Of a stretch of 64,000 nt of DNA, positions 17,289 to 27,145 are shown piece by piece (position 1 is the first letter of the stretch; the number at the start of each line of letters is the position of its first letter). The stretch is from CAWDYA01 sp963806495. Its GTDB lineage: Bacteria; Acidobacteriota; Polarisedimenticolia; JACPZX01; DASXTC01. Both the position numbers and the translations under genes were made by a program. A model generated the notes under the pieces. The model made no database searches and was not told the DNA's origin. It worked only from the letters and a program-made list of their open reading frames with translations. The stretch is from positions 131,590-195,589 of the forward strand of contig CAWDYA010000010.1 in assembly GCA_963806495.1 (NCBI GenBank), given 5' to 3'.

Positions 17289-18132
17289 TCTCGACTCCGG
17301 CCGACACCCAGCGATCCTGACCCGAATCCTCGACCCCGGCGCCGAGTCTTCCCTTGAGGCAGCGGGCGAACCTGCGCGTGAGCGACGCGCTGACCCCGGG
17401 AGACGTCAACGACAGCTCCACGCGGGCATCGAGCCTTCCCTGCAGCCGCGATCGCATCTCGAGCCGCGGGCTGCCGATCGCGACCAGTGTGAACCGTGTC
17501 ACGGGCCGCTCATCGTCGTCGCGTGCCGTATGGGCCACATGCAAACCGCCGCCCTTCGAGACGTCGAGCGAGACGCCGTCGACGTAGTCACGCGCGGCGC
17601 GCAGGGTGGACATCTGCTCCACCACCTGCTCGAGGAACTGGGACAGGAGACGGTTGTTCGCGCCGTCGAAGATCCGCTCCGCCTGCCGGCGTGTTCTCCG
17701 AGCCGGGTATCCCTCGACGTCCACAGTTCCGGCCCATCCCAGCGTTGGGTCCCGGTGCGACCGGCGGGCGCATTCCTTCACGAGCGCCGAGCGATAGCGA
17801 CCGAGCAGATCCTGCCTGACCGGCTTCCACTCGTGCTGCGGGAGCGCGACTTCGAAGGCACCGGCCCCCGGCGCGCCCGAAGATCCGGCCACCGGAGCGA
17901 CCCCCGGCTCGAAGCGCAGCACGGGGCCGAGCGCCAGAGGCGCCAGGATTGGTGAGAGGATGCCGTCGTGCAGACCCGGGCTCGCGGGACCTGCCGGCGC
18001 CGCCGCCACGGGCCGCCCGGCCAGCGCCGTGATCGCCAGGCATCCGGCAGCGAGGCACAGCAGCCGCGTGCGGGATCGAAGGGTGTCGCGCCGGGAACGA
18101 AGCCCGCGGCGCAGGTGGAAAGCGAAGAGCAT
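17278..18132 (-). CDS. exported hypothetical protein
   Basis: This protein of about 284 residues has a positively charged N-terminus and a hydrophobic stretch LLCLAAGCLAITALAG, consistent with a long signal peptide, then a Pro/Ala-rich region and a C-terminal half with alternating beta-type sequence ending in VSAGVEIRF. A terminal aromatic residue after beta strands is typical of outer-membrane beta-barrels, so a small barrel or autotransporter-like domain is possible. I chose ATG 18132; a TTG at 18189 is less likely. It converges with the HAD gene, overlapping by 11 nt. Confidence 0.6.
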   Translation of the reverse strand: MLFAFHLRRGLRSRRDTLRSRTRLLCLAAGCLAITALAGRPVAAAPAGPASPGLHDGILSPILAPLALGPVLRFEPGVAPVAGSSGAPGAGAFEVALPQHEWKPVRQDLLGRYRSALVKECARRSHRDPTLGWAGTVDVEGYPARRTRRQAERIFDGANNRLLSQFLEQVVEQMSTLRAARDYVDGVSLDVSKGGGLHVAHTARDDDERPVTRFTLVAIGSPRLEMRSRLQGRLDARVELSLTSPGVSASLTRRFARCLKGRLGAGVEDSGQDRWVSAGVEIRF

Positions 18133-18328
18133 GAAGCCGCTTCCAGGTTGGCCGGGTCTCGGCGGAAGAGGGGTCCGCCGGTTGCGCAAAGTTACGGTCA
18201 GCCCGTCGGAGGGTCAAGCGATTCCACGGCCTGCACCCGCTAGATGGCGCGGTATTCGGGAGGTTCGTCTGATTCCCTTGTGACGGTTCGGTACGGTCGC
18301 GTCGGCTTCATCATGATAGGATGCCTCG

Positions 18329-19493
18329 ATGAACCAGCTCGAGCGAGGGTACGACGTCGTCATCGTCGGCGGTGGCGTGATCGGCCTGGCCGTGGCGCGC
18401 GAGCTCGCCGCCGAGGGGGTCGGTGGCGTCGCGCTCGTCGAGCGCCATGACACGCCCGGCGCCGGTTCGACCAGCCGCGCCAACGGTGGGGTACGCGCCC
18501 AGTTCTCGACCCGACCCAACATCGAGTTTTCACGGTACACGATCGCCGGGCTGGAGAGGCTCCAGCGTGATACCGGTGGCTTGCCCGGGTTCATCCAGGC
18601 GGGGTACCTGCTGTTCACGGGAACCTGCCGATGGCGAGACTTCCCTGCGGCGCGGCTACGACCTTCAGCGTGAGTGCGGCGTCGAGGTCGAGTGGCTGGC
18701 ACCCCGGGAGGTTACCGAGCACGCGCCGTACCTGCGACCCGATGGGCTGCGCGCCGGGACGTTCTGCCACCGGGACGGGTTGATCGATCCGCACGGGGTG
18801 GTGGCCGCGCTTCACTCCCAGGTGCGCGAGCTGCCGGTCGATCTGCTGTTCGGCACCGAGGTGACAGGGGCGCGCCGCCTCGCCGGCGGGTTCGCGCTCA
18901 CCACGACCGCGGGACCGATCCGCACGCGCGTACTGGTGAACGCCGCCGGCCCCTCCGCCGCCGCGCTGGCCGCTCTGCTCGACGTGGATCTCCCCTGCCA
19001 CCCCGTGCGGCGTAACCTGGCCTGCACCGACCCGGTCGCGGGGTACCCCGACGTGATCCCGATGTGTGTCGATCTCGACACGGGTGTGCTGATCCGGCGC
19101 GAGAGCGGCGGCTTTCTGATCGCCTGGTCCAATCCCGAGGATCCGGCGGGCACCGACCTCAGCCTCGACCCGCGGTTCCTCGGCCAGGTGGCCGAGCGGA
19201 TCGGTAACCGGTTCCCATTCCTGGAAGCGGCACCGATCCGTGAGCGGAAGTGCTGGGCGGGGCTCTACCCCGAGACACCCGACCACCACGCGATCGTCGG
19301 TCCCACGCCGGGAATGGACGAGTTCATCCAGTGCGTGGGGTTCGGTGGGCACGGGATCATGCACTCGATCGCGGCGGGGCGGGCCGTCGCCGAGCAGGTG
19401 GCGCACGGACGTTCCACCACACTCGACATCCATCCGCTGCGTTTCTCGCGGTTCGAGGAAGGGGATCTGATCGTCGAGACGGCGGTCCTCTGA
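18329..19493 (+). CDS. FAD-dependent oxidoreductase (DAO family), one frameshift
   Basis: The N-terminus carries the dinucleotide motif VIVGGGVIGLAVARELA and the DAO-type ERHDTPGAGSTSRANGG segment; the C-terminus has ECVGFGGHGIMHS-like sequence (QCVGFGGHGIM), typical of sarcosine oxidase or glycine/D-amino-acid oxidase relatives. The frame breaks at about 18624-18626: after YLLFTGT the sequence continues in frame as ADGETSLRRGYDL only if one base is removed. With that correction the protein is 387 residues, normal for the family. The substrate is probably an N-methyl or D-amino acid. I regard the shift as a likely sequencing error. Confidence 0.85.
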
Positions 19494-19516
19494 TCGAGGC
19501 TCCGCCACAGAGGACG

Positions 19517-20624
19517 CTACCAGCCCTGATCCGCCCGCGGATCCTCCTGGTCGAGTCGCTGGAGCTCTTCCAGAAGCTCCTTCGATCGGGCGTCGAGGCG
19601 CTTCGGGGTGACGATCTGTATCACGGCGATCTGATCGCCTGCCGTCCTGCCCTTGCCCGACGGCGTGCCACGGCCGCGCAGCCTCAGCCGCTGGCCGCTG
19701 CGGCTGCCCGCCGGCACCGTGAGCGTGACCCGGCCGTCGAGCGTGGGAACCTCGAGACGCGTTCCGAGCGCGGCCTCTGAGACCGTGAGCGGGAGGTCCA
19801 GCACGACATTGCGACCCTCCCTGCGAAAGTAACGGTGCGGCGTCACGCGAAGGATCACGTAGAGATCGCCCGATGGACCGCCGTGGACCCCGGCCTCCCC
19901 TTTGCCCGCGACCCGCACTTTGGCGCCGTCGTCCACTCCGGCCGGGATGCGGACCTGGATCGTCTCGGTGGCGCGCTTCGCCCCCGTGCCGCCGCAGTCG
20001 GCGCACGGGTCGCCGGGCGACTTCCCGGTCCCGCCGCAGTCCGGGCAGGGCACCGCCATTCCGAGCATCCCCCCGCCCATCGACATCCGTCCGGTCCCCT
20101 TGCACCGGGGGCAGGGACGGGGCTTCCCCCTGTCGACGAACCCGCGGCCCGCACAGGTCCTGCAGGAGACGGTATGCGCGAGAGGGATCCTCAGGGTCGT
20201 ACCCTTCACCGCGTCCTCGAACGGGATCGAGGTTTCGAACTGCAGGTCGGCGCCGCGGCCCGGCCCCGCCGGACCGCCACCCATTCCCATGCCGGCCGCT
20301 CCGCCGCCGAAGAGCCCCTCGAAAGATCGATCCCAGGTCGGGGCCCTGCGCGCCGGAGCCTCCGCCGAACGGGTTGCCACCACCGCGGGCGTTACGGAAG
20401 AACGACTCGTAGTCGAGATCGCCGCTCTCCCACTTGCGGCGCTTCTCCGGGTCGGTGAGCACCTCGTGGGCCTCGGAGATCTCCTTGAACTTCTCCTCCG
20501 CCCGCCGGTCGCCCGGATTGAGGTCCGGGTGATATTTCTTGGCGAGCTTCTTGTAGGCCGAGCGGATCTCCTTGTCGGATGCGGAGGGCTTCAGCCCGAG
20601 GACGGCGAAATAGTCTTTTTTCAT
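19517..20624 (-). CDS. dnaJ: chaperone DnaJ, one frameshift
   Basis: The J domain opens the protein (DYFAVLGLKPSA, HPD motif in KKYHPDLNPG), followed by a Gly/Phe-rich linker, then four zinc-binding CxxCxGxG repeats (CRTCAGRG, CPRCKGTG, CPDCGGTG, CADCGGTG) and the C-terminal substrate domain. The reading frame shifts in an AAA run at 20322-20324, in the linker; removing one A gives SIFEGLFGGG and a 368-residue type I DnaJ of usual size. It stimulates DnaK ATPase; no dnaK or grpE is in the window. A consensus-like promoter lies upstream. Confidence 0.93.
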
Positions 20625-20650
20625 GGGGAGATTTAAAGAATGACGCCCGC

Positions 20651-20680
20651 ATCATAGGACCCGCTTCCGGGGAGTGTCAA
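20651..20680 (-). promoter_or_regulatory. sigma70-type promoter of dnaJ
   Basis: On the minus strand a perfect TTGACA is followed after 18 bp by TATGAT, 27 nt before the dnaJ start. No CIRCE-type inverted repeat is visible in the short leader. Confidence 0.65.
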
Positions 20681-20741
20681 GAAGCCGCGAAGGCATGGTT
20701 GGTGTGGTGAGGATCCGCCACTCGTCCAGCACGGAGTCCTC

Positions 20742-21641
20742 TTGAAGCATCTCCTCATCGCTCTCGCGGCCGCCGCGGCACTCGCCGCCATGAGCGCGCC
20801 CCCCCAGGACGCCGCGCCGCCACCGGCCGGCGACACCCGGGCCGGGGCCGAGCCGCTTCCCGAGGACGACCCGGCGTTCATCGATTTGCTCTCCAGACTC
20901 ACCGATAGGGCGGCGCAGTACCGCAGGGCGGCCCTGGGCTTCACCTGTCGCGAAGTGGTGATTACCGCCAAGTACGACATCGAGTCGTCCAACTACCGCA
21001 AGGGCGACCGGTCGACGTACGACTACCTGTTCGAGGAGCGGCCCGACGGGACGCTCAAGGAGTTTCGCGAGCTGCTCGTGGAGAAGGGCAAGAAGGTGAA
21101 GAGGCGCAGCACGGACTTCGACCCGCCCGTGCCGCCCGCTTATACCTGGGCCAGCATCTTCTCGAAGGAGAGCCGGGGAAGGTTCCATTTCCGACCCGCC
21201 GGACAGGTCGTCAAGGCGTACCGGCTGCTGACCCTGATCGACTTCGTCGGGATCTCGCCGAACCCGGGCGGCGACGATATCGCCGGCTGGAGCGGGCAGA
21301 TCGCGCTCGAGTCGCGCAACCTGAACATCTGGTCGATCCGGGCCGAGCCGAGCGGCCAGCGCGCGCGTCTGGAGGTGGAGGTGCTCAAGTACCGACGCGC
21401 CTTCGCCATCGCCGGCGTCCCGCTCGCCTCGCGTCCGCACGGCTGGGGGCTCGACGTCACCTTCGGCCTCGAGGACAAGGGGCTCTCCTATCCGACCGAG
21501 CAGGTCCTCACGATGTCCTCGCTGGCGAGCAACCAGCGGATGAACACCGAGGAGAAGACCACCTTCAAGTACGAGGACTACCGCTTCTTCATGACCAGCC
21601 AGCAGGAGGAGGTCAAGGAGACGGATCCCAACTCCCCGTAG
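20742..21641 (+). CDS. exported hypothetical protein
   Basis: This 299-residue protein has a clear signal peptide (MKHLLIALAAAAALAAMSA) and no further membrane helices. The mature part starts with acidic, Pro-rich sequence, followed by a region with TYDYLFEERPDG and GRFHFRPAG, which looks like a beta-rich lipid- or polymer-binding fold. I recognise the general type, common as single exported proteins in Acidobacteria-like genomes, but not a function. It is divergent from dnaJ and convergent with the antiporter gene. Confidence 0.75.
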   Translation: MKHLLIALAAAAALAAMSAPPQDAAPPPAGDTRAGAEPLPEDDPAFIDLLSRLTDRAAQYRRAALGFTCREVVITAKYDIESSNYRKGDRSTYDYLFEERPDGTLKEFRELLVEKGKKVKRRSTDFDPPVPPAYTWASIFSKESRGRFHFRPAGQVVKAYRLLTLIDFVGISPNPGGDDIAGWSGQIALESRNLNIWSIRAEPSGQRARLEVEVLKYRRAFAIAGVPLASRPHGWGLDVTFGLEDKGLSYPTEQVLTMSSLASNQRMNTEEKTTFKYEDYRFFMTSQQEEVKETDPNSP

Positions 21642-21718
21642 TCGTCCTCTCCCACTCCCCGGCGAACGAGCCCCCCCGCGGGCGCGGGGAGATCGAAGGC
21701 AGCAGGTGCGGTGACAGA

Positions 21719-23752
21719 CTAGATCGACGGGCCGCCGGTGAGGAGCGTGGTGGCGGTTCCCACCTGCTCGGGGCTGCCGAGCAGCACGATCGAGTCTCCC
21801 TCGGAGAGCGTCATCGACGCGGGTGGGTTCGGGGTGACTGCCCCGCCGCGCAGCACCGCGAGCACCGTGGCGCCGCTGACACCGCGCAGATCCAGGTCCT
21901 TCAGAGACCGGCCGGCGGCCGCCGACCCCGGGCCCACGGCGCAGACGGTCACGTCCGCCTCACGGAGCCATCCCTCGAGACCCGACAGCGGCGGCTCCGC
22001 CGACGACTCCGCCGGCCGGCCTCCCCGGAAGAGGCCGTATCGCTCGGCCCGGATGCGGCGCGCGTGCTTCACAAGGGCCTCCCGCGGCACGCCGTACCGT
22101 TCGAGCACCCTCGAGAAGATCTCCATCGACGTCTCGACCTCCTCCGGGATGACCGCCGAGGCGCCGAGCCGGTACAGCTCGTCCACTTCGGTCAGGTAGC
22201 GGGTCCTGACCACGATGTGCAGCGCGGGGAACATCCGCTTCGCCACCGCAACCGCGCGCCGGGTCGAGACCGGGTCGGAGATGGCGAGCACGAGGACGCG
22301 CGCCCTGACGGCTCCGAGCCGCTGCAGGACGGCCCCCGAGGCGGCGTCGCCGTACATGATCCGCTCCCCCTCGAGGCGCGCGACGCGCACCGTCTGCGGG
22401 TTCATCTCCAGGACGATGTACGCGATGCCGATCTCCGACAGCACGCGCGCAAGGTTGTGGCCGTTGAACCCGTACCCGACGATGATCACGTGCCCCGAAA
22501 GGGCCGCGGCCGGGTCGTCCGGCTCGTCCAGATCGCGAGGCCGCGGCATCCAGCCCCGCTCCTCCCATCGCTGAACCATCGACAGCAGCGGTGGACAGGC
22601 GGCCAGTATCAGCGGCGTCACGATCATCGTCAGCACGGCGGCGCTGAGGAAGATCTGGCTCACCGTGTCCGACATCAGACCGTATCCCGAGCCGAACCGC
22701 ATCAGGACGAAGGAGAACTCTCCTACCTGCGAGAGGGCGAGCCCAGCCTGCAGGGCGATCCCGGGGCGACGGCCCAGCAGCAGGAGCACGCCACCGATCA
22801 GGATCAGCTTGAGCACGATGATCCCGGCCGCTGAAGCCAGCACGAGCACGGGACGGCCGGCCACCACGGCCGGATCCATCAGCATACCGATCGACACGAA
22901 GAACAGGCTGTTGAGGCTGTCGCGAAACGGCAGCATGTCGGCCAGCGCCTGATGACCGTACTCCGACTCGGAGATCACCAGCCCGGCGAGAAACGCGCCC
23001 AGCGCGAGCGAGAGCCCCACCGCCGACGTGAGCCATGCCGTGGCCAGGCAGATGAGGAAGATACTGATGATGAACACCTCGCGGCTCTTCAGCGCGGTGA
23101 GCCGCGCGAGCAGCCGGGGCACCAGCCACATCGCCACCACCAGCGCGCCCGCGATCACCGCGGCCGCCTGCACCAATGCCAGGGCCGGCGCTGCGAGCCG
23201 GGCCAGCGACGCGCTCCCCACTGCGCCGAACCGGCCGGGCGCCAGGTACGGTGTCAGCAGCATCATCGGCACCACGAGCAGATCCTGGAAGACCGCAACG
23301 CCGGTGGCCACACGCCCGTGCGGCGAGTCGATCTGCCCCCGGTCGGCCAGCGCCTTGAGCGGGATGACCGTACTGCTCAGTCCGACCAGAAAGCCCAGGA
23401 AGATCCCCTGGCCGGGCGCCATGCCCATGGCACCGGACGCGGCCGCGCCCACCGCCGCGAAGGCGGCCAGCGGCAGCAGCGCGCCGGCCAGCGCCGGCCC
23501 CCAGAGCCGCCGCAGCGTCGCGAGCGAGAACTCGATCCCGATCGTGAACAGCAGCAGGATGACGCCGATGTCGGCGAGCACCTCGATCCGCTCGATGTCC
23601 GACACGAGGCTCAGACCGTGCGGCCCGAGCAGCATGCCCGAGATCAGGAATCCGGTGATGGTGGGCAGACGGAGGCGGTGCAGGATCAGGATGACCAGCA
23701 CCGAGACGCCGAAGATGACGATCAGGTCGGTGAGAAAGCCGAGACCGTGCAT
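21719..23752 (-). CDS. CPA2-family cation:proton antiporter (Kef-like) with TrkA domains
   Basis: This 677-residue protein has about 12 membrane helices of the Na/H-exchanger fold (residues 5-390), including GVILLLFTIGIEFSL and VATGVAVFQDLLVVP, motifs of KefB/KefC and YbaL proteins. A TrkA-N nucleotide-binding domain follows (VIIVGYGFNGHNLARVL), then a TrkA-C domain at the C-terminus with the strand GDSIVLLGSPEQV. It probably moves K+ or Na+ against protons under nucleotide control. Its ATG overlaps the stop of the methyltransferase/MTHFR gene by one base (TGATG). Confidence 0.92.
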   Translation of the reverse strand: MHGLGFLTDLIVIFGVSVLVILILHRLRLPTITGFLISGMLLGPHGLSLVSDIERIEVLADIGVILLLFTIGIEFSLATLRRLWGPALAGALLPLAAFAAVGAAASGAMGMAPGQGIFLGFLVGLSSTVIPLKALADRGQIDSPHGRVATGVAVFQDLLVVPMMLLTPYLAPGRFGAVGSASLARLAAPALALVQAAAVIAGALVVAMWLVPRLLARLTALKSREVFIISIFLICLATAWLTSAVGLSLALGAFLAGLVISESEYGHQALADMLPFRDSLNSLFFVSIGMLMDPAVVAGRPVLVLASAAGIIVLKLILIGGVLLLLGRRPGIALQAGLALSQVGEFSFVLMRFGSGYGLMSDTVSQIFLSAAVLTMIVTPLILAACPPLLSMVQRWEERGWMPRPRDLDEPDDPAAALSGHVIIVGYGFNGHNLARVLSEIGIAYIVLEMNPQTVRVARLEGERIMYGDAASGAVLQRLGAVRARVLVLAISDPVSTRRAVAVAKRMFPALHIVVRTRYLTEVDELYRLGASAVIPEEVETSMEIFSRVLERYGVPREALVKHARRIRAERYGLFRGGRPAESSAEPPLSGLEGWLREADVTVCAVGPGSAAAGRSLKDLDLRGVSGATVLAVLRGGAVTPNPPASMTLSEGDSIVLLGSPEQVGTATTLLTGGPSI

Positions 23753-25593
23753 CAGCTCCTGATCGCCGAGATTACGTCGAGCGCGCGCTCCACCTTGCCG
23801 AAGGGGGCGGAGACCTGGACTCCCTGGACGAGGTCCCTCACCCGCAGGAGCGTCTCGCGGGCGACGGCGATCCCTTCCTCGCGGGACGCGCCCTCCTCGC
23901 GGGCTTCCGCATCCCGCATGCGCTGCATGATCTCCTCGGGCACGTGCACGCCCGGGACCTCGTTGTTCATGAACTCGGCGTTGCGCAGCGACGCCAGCGG
24001 CCAGATGCCGGCGATGACCGGTATCCGGTAAGGCTCGATCCGCCCGAGGAAGGTCTCGAGCTGCGCGACGTCGAACACCGGCTGCGTGATGGCGAACTCG
24101 GCGCCCGCCTCCACCTTGTACTGGAACCGCCTCAGCTCGAACTCGAGATCCACGGCACCCGGATTGGCTCCCACTCCCACGTGATAGCCGGTGGGCCTTC
24201 CGATGACGTTGCCGCCCAGATCCAGGCCGTGGTTCAGCCGCGTGACCATGTTGGTCAGCCCGATAGCGTCCACGTCGAACACAGCCGTCGCATCCGGGTA
24301 GTCGCCCAGCTTGGGCGGGTCGCCGGTGATGATCAGGATGTTGCGCAGCCCGATCGCCCACGCGCCGAGAAGGTCGGCCTGCATCCCGAGCAGGTTGCGG
24401 TCCCGGCAGCAGTAGTGGAGGATCGTCTCGATGCCGATCTCCTTCTCCATCATGAGGGCGAGGAACATCGGCCCCATGCGGGCGGAGGCGCGGGCCCCGT
24501 CCGGGATGTTGATCGCGTCGACCCCCTGCTCCTTGAGGTACCGCGCGCCCGCCATCACCTTCGTGGTGTCGATCCCCTTGGGCGGGTTGAGCTCCACGCT
24601 GGTGACGAATTCTCCCGCAGCGATCTTCGCGCTCAGCCGGGACTTCTCCGACCGGGGAACGGGCGTGACGTCGTGCGTGGCGGTCGAGGGCACGAAAATC
24701 TCCACCCGCCGCTGGGCCGGCCGCAGCATGCGGACCGATTTGAGGATCGCCCGCAGATGATCCGGCGTCGTGCCGCAGCAGCCGCCCACCACCTTGGCGC
24801 CCGCCTGGATGTAGCGCTTGGCGTACGTCCCCATGTACTCCGGCGAGCACAGGTAGATGTTGCGCCCCTCGACGTTGCGTGGCACGCCGGCATTCGGCTG
24901 AACGGCGATGGGACGGGTGGTGACCTTCACCATCCGGTCGACGGCGGTGAGCATAACGTGCGGCCCGACGCTGCAGTTCACGCCGATCACGTCGGCGGCC
25001 CAGTCGTCCAGCATCCGGGTGAACACCTCGGGCGCGGTGCCATACAGGCTGCTGCCGTCCTCCTCGAGGGTGACGTGCGCCACGAGCGGCAGGTCGCTCG
25101 CCTCCCGTACGGCCAGGATCGCCTGGTGAAGCTCGGTCAGGTCGGAGAACGTCTCGAGCGAGATGAGATCCACACCGCCCATCAGCAGCGAGTGGGCCTG
25201 CTCGCGGAACGTCGCGCGCGCCTCGTCGATCGAGGTGGGGCCCCAGGGCTCGATCCGGATGCCGAGCGGGCCGATCGAGCCGGCCACGTAGACGTCGTCT
25301 CCGGCCACCTCGCGCGCCAGCCGCGCGCCGGCCCGATTGATCTCCTCGAGCCGGTCGTCGAGGCCGTGGCTGCGCAGCTTGAGACGGTTGGCGCCGAAGG
25401 TGTTGGTCTCCAGCACGTCGACGCCCGCCTTCCGGTAGCCCCGGTGGACCTCCTTGACCAGGTCCGGGCTCGAGAGGTTCATCTCGTCGAAGCAGCGGTT
25501 GATGAACACACCGCGGTTGTAGAGCTCGGTGCCCATCGCACCGTCGAAGACCACGATGTTGTCGACCAGGTACTCGAGGAAAGGCTTGCGCAC
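23752..25593 (-). CDS. bifunctional homocysteine S-methyltransferase / methylenetetrahydrofolate reductase
   Basis: This 613-residue fusion resembles Bacillus YitJ. The N-terminal half (about 1-300) is a homocysteine methyltransferase barrel with zinc ligands visible as a cysteine in GVNCSVG and the pair GGCCGTT. The C-terminal half (about 325-613) is a MTHF reductase: SVELNPPKG, ITGDPPKLGDYP and ITQPVFDVAQLETFL. The fusion would couple 5-methyl-THF formation to methionine supply. The start is GTG with GAGAGG upstream; the leader is too short for a SAM riboswitch. It is cotranscribed with the antiporter. Confidence 0.93.
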   Translation of the reverse strand: MRKPFLEYLVDNIVVFDGAMGTELYNRGVFINRCFDEMNLSSPDLVKEVHRGYRKAGVDVLETNTFGANRLKLRSHGLDDRLEEINRAGARLAREVAGDDVYVAGSIGPLGIRIEPWGPTSIDEARATFREQAHSLLMGGVDLISLETFSDLTELHQAILAVREASDLPLVAHVTLEEDGSSLYGTAPEVFTRMLDDWAADVIGVNCSVGPHVMLTAVDRMVKVTTRPIAVQPNAGVPRNVEGRNIYLCSPEYMGTYAKRYIQAGAKVVGGCCGTTPDHLRAILKSVRMLRPAQRRVEIFVPSTATHDVTPVPRSEKSRLSAKIAAGEFVTSVELNPPKGIDTTKVMAGARYLKEQGVDAINIPDGARASARMGPMFLALMMEKEIGIETILHYCCRDRNLLGMQADLLGAWAIGLRNILIITGDPPKLGDYPDATAVFDVDAIGLTNMVTRLNHGLDLGGNVIGRPTGYHVGVGANPGAVDLEFELRRFQYKVEAGAEFAITQPVFDVAQLETFLGRIEPYRIPVIAGIWPLASLRNAEFMNNEVPGVHVPEEIMQRMRDAEAREEGASREEGIAVARETLLRVRDLVQGVQVSAPFGKVERALDVISAIRS

Positions 25594-25625
25594 GGTGTCC
25601 TCTCGAAGCGGCAGGCTGGGGCCGG

Positions 25626-25655
25626 ATTATACTTTCCGTCACCGCTGGACTTCAA
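25626..25655 (-). promoter_or_regulatory. sigma70-type promoter of the methyltransferase/MTHFR gene
   Basis: On the minus strand a perfect TATAAT is preceded by TTGAAG with an 18-bp spacer. The predicted leader is about 25 nt, leaving no room for a riboswitch. Confidence 0.6.
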
Positions 25656-25683
25656 TTCTCCGGCCGATGCACAATGACGGGCG

Positions 25684-26412
25684 ATGGATGACCTCACCAT
25701 GGCCCGGGTCGCCGAATTCGGCGTCTGGTTCGTCGTTTTCCTCTTCTCCACCACGCTGCACGAGGCGGGGCACGCGCTGTTCGCGTGGCTCGGCGGCGAC
25801 GACACCGCCTACCACGGCGGCCAGGTTACCCTCAACCCCCTGCCTCATGTCCGCCGCGAGCCGTTCGGGATGGTTCTCGTGCCCATTCTCGTCTTCGCGT
25901 TCTCGAGCGGCCGCTGGATGATGGGATGGGCCAGCACGCCGTACGACCCGCACTGGGCCCAGAGGCATCCGCGACGCCAGGCTCTCATGTCGGCGGCCGG
26001 CTTCGGCGCCAACCTGCTGCTGGTGATCGTCTCGTTCGCTCTGCTGTGGGTGCTCCTGGCGCGGGGCGTCCTCGTGATGCCGCCCGAGCACGCGAGCTTC
26101 AATCAGCTCGCGGTGGCCGCGCCCTCCTACGGCCCCGACTCGTACTGGCATCCGATCGCCACCTTTCTTTCGGTGGCCCTGAGCCTGAACCTCCTTCTGT
26201 TCGTCTTCAACCTCCTGCCGATTCCGCCGCTGGACGGCAGCGGTGTCATCCACGGCCTGTTCCCCGACACTCTCGGGGTCTTCATCGAGCGGTTCAGCAG
26301 AACGCCCATGATGGGATTCGTCGGGCTGCTGATCGCCTGGCAGGTCTTCCCCTATCTGTTCCGCCCCGCCCTGCGGGGAGTGCTCGGGCTGCTGTATCCC
26401 GGACATTTCTGA
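25684..26412 (+). CDS. site-2 protease family (M50) membrane metalloprotease
   Basis: This 242-residue protein has five or six membrane helices. The zinc site HEAGH is in the first helix (about residue 26), and the second ligand motif is LPIPPLDGSG near residue 180, which defines M50 proteases such as those cleaving anti-sigma factors or membrane fragments. No PDZ domain is present, so it belongs to the short S2P type. It diverges from the MTHFR gene and is followed by a cytochrome c gene 49 nt downstream. Confidence 0.88.
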   Translation: MDDLTMARVAEFGVWFVVFLFSTTLHEAGHALFAWLGGDDTAYHGGQVTLNPLPHVRREPFGMVLVPILVFAFSSGRWMMGWASTPYDPHWAQRHPRRQALMSAAGFGANLLLVIVSFALLWVLLARGVLVMPPEHASFNQLAVAAPSYGPDSYWHPIATFLSVALSLNLLLFVFNLLPIPPLDGSGVIHGLFPDTLGVFIERFSRTPMMGFVGLLIAWQVFPYLFRPALRGVLGLLYPGHF

Positions 26413-26461
26413 TGAGAGCACTGCGCCGGCGTGCCGCGACCCGATACGCTAAGGTAACTCG

Positions 26462-27145
26462 ATGATGCGCTCGATACTCGCCGCCCTTGCCATGGGGGCA
26501 GCCCTGGCGGCCGGCGGCGCGGCGGCCCGCGAGCCCGAAGGTCCGCCCGTGCCGCCCGGCACCGCCGCGCACGGCCGCCAGATCGCCACCCGGCTCGGAT
26601 GCGGGTCGTGCCATGCCGCGACCTTCCGGCAGGAGGCCGACGACGGCCTGCTTCGCGCCGGCCATCCGCTCGAAGGCGCCGCCTACCGCGGCTCGTGGTG
26701 GAACGGCCGCATCACCACCGACGTGGGGGACGCATCGGAGTTCTGCCTGAGGACCTTCATCGACCCGAACAGCTCCGGCTTCACGGCGACGGAGCGCAAG
26801 GCGCTGGTGCTGTACATGCAGGCGCTGGGCTCCCGGCGCGGCATCAGCCCGCTGGTGCTGCTGCGCCGCGATGCCGGGGATGTCGACCTGTCCGCGGGAG
26901 ACCCGGAGCGCGGTCGCGATGTGTATGCGAGAGCCTGCACGACCTGCCACGACGGAGGCCGCGAGGCAATCCTCCTGTTGTTCGGCGATCTCTCGCCCGC
27001 GCAGGTGGCCGGTGTGGTCCGCAAAGGCAGCGAGAGGATGCCGTTCTTCCAGATCGATCGGCTCACGGCGCAACAGGTCGCCGACGTGGCCGCCTACATG
27101 GAGGCGGTCAGGAAACCGTCCCCGCCCCCGCCTCCGCCCCGGTGA
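26462..27145 (+). CDS. diheme c-type cytochrome, exported
   Basis: This 227-residue protein has a signal peptide (hydrophobic residues 4-22), two heme c motifs, CGSCH near residue 47 and CTTCH near residue 160, and a C-terminal proline run. It should be a periplasmic electron carrier with two c-type domains. An AAGGT sits before the start. The gene converges with a membrane-protein gene and overlaps it by 38 nt. The partner oxidoreductase is not in the window. Confidence 0.9.
   Translation: MMRSILAALAMGAALAAGGAAAREPEGPPVPPGTAAHGRQIATRLGCGSCHAATFRQEADDGLLRAGHPLEGAAYRGSWWNGRITTDVGDASEFCLRTFIDPNSSGFTATERKALVLYMQALGSRRGISPLVLLRRDAGDVDLSAGDPERGRDVYARACTTCHDGGREAILLLFGDLSPAQVAGVVRKGSERMPFFQIDRLTAQQVADVAAYMEAVRKPSPPPPPPR

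Noticed and set aside
25594..25683. SAM or cobalamin riboswitch before the methyltransferase/MTHFR gene
   Set aside because: The predicted leader is about 25 nt, too short for either riboswitch.
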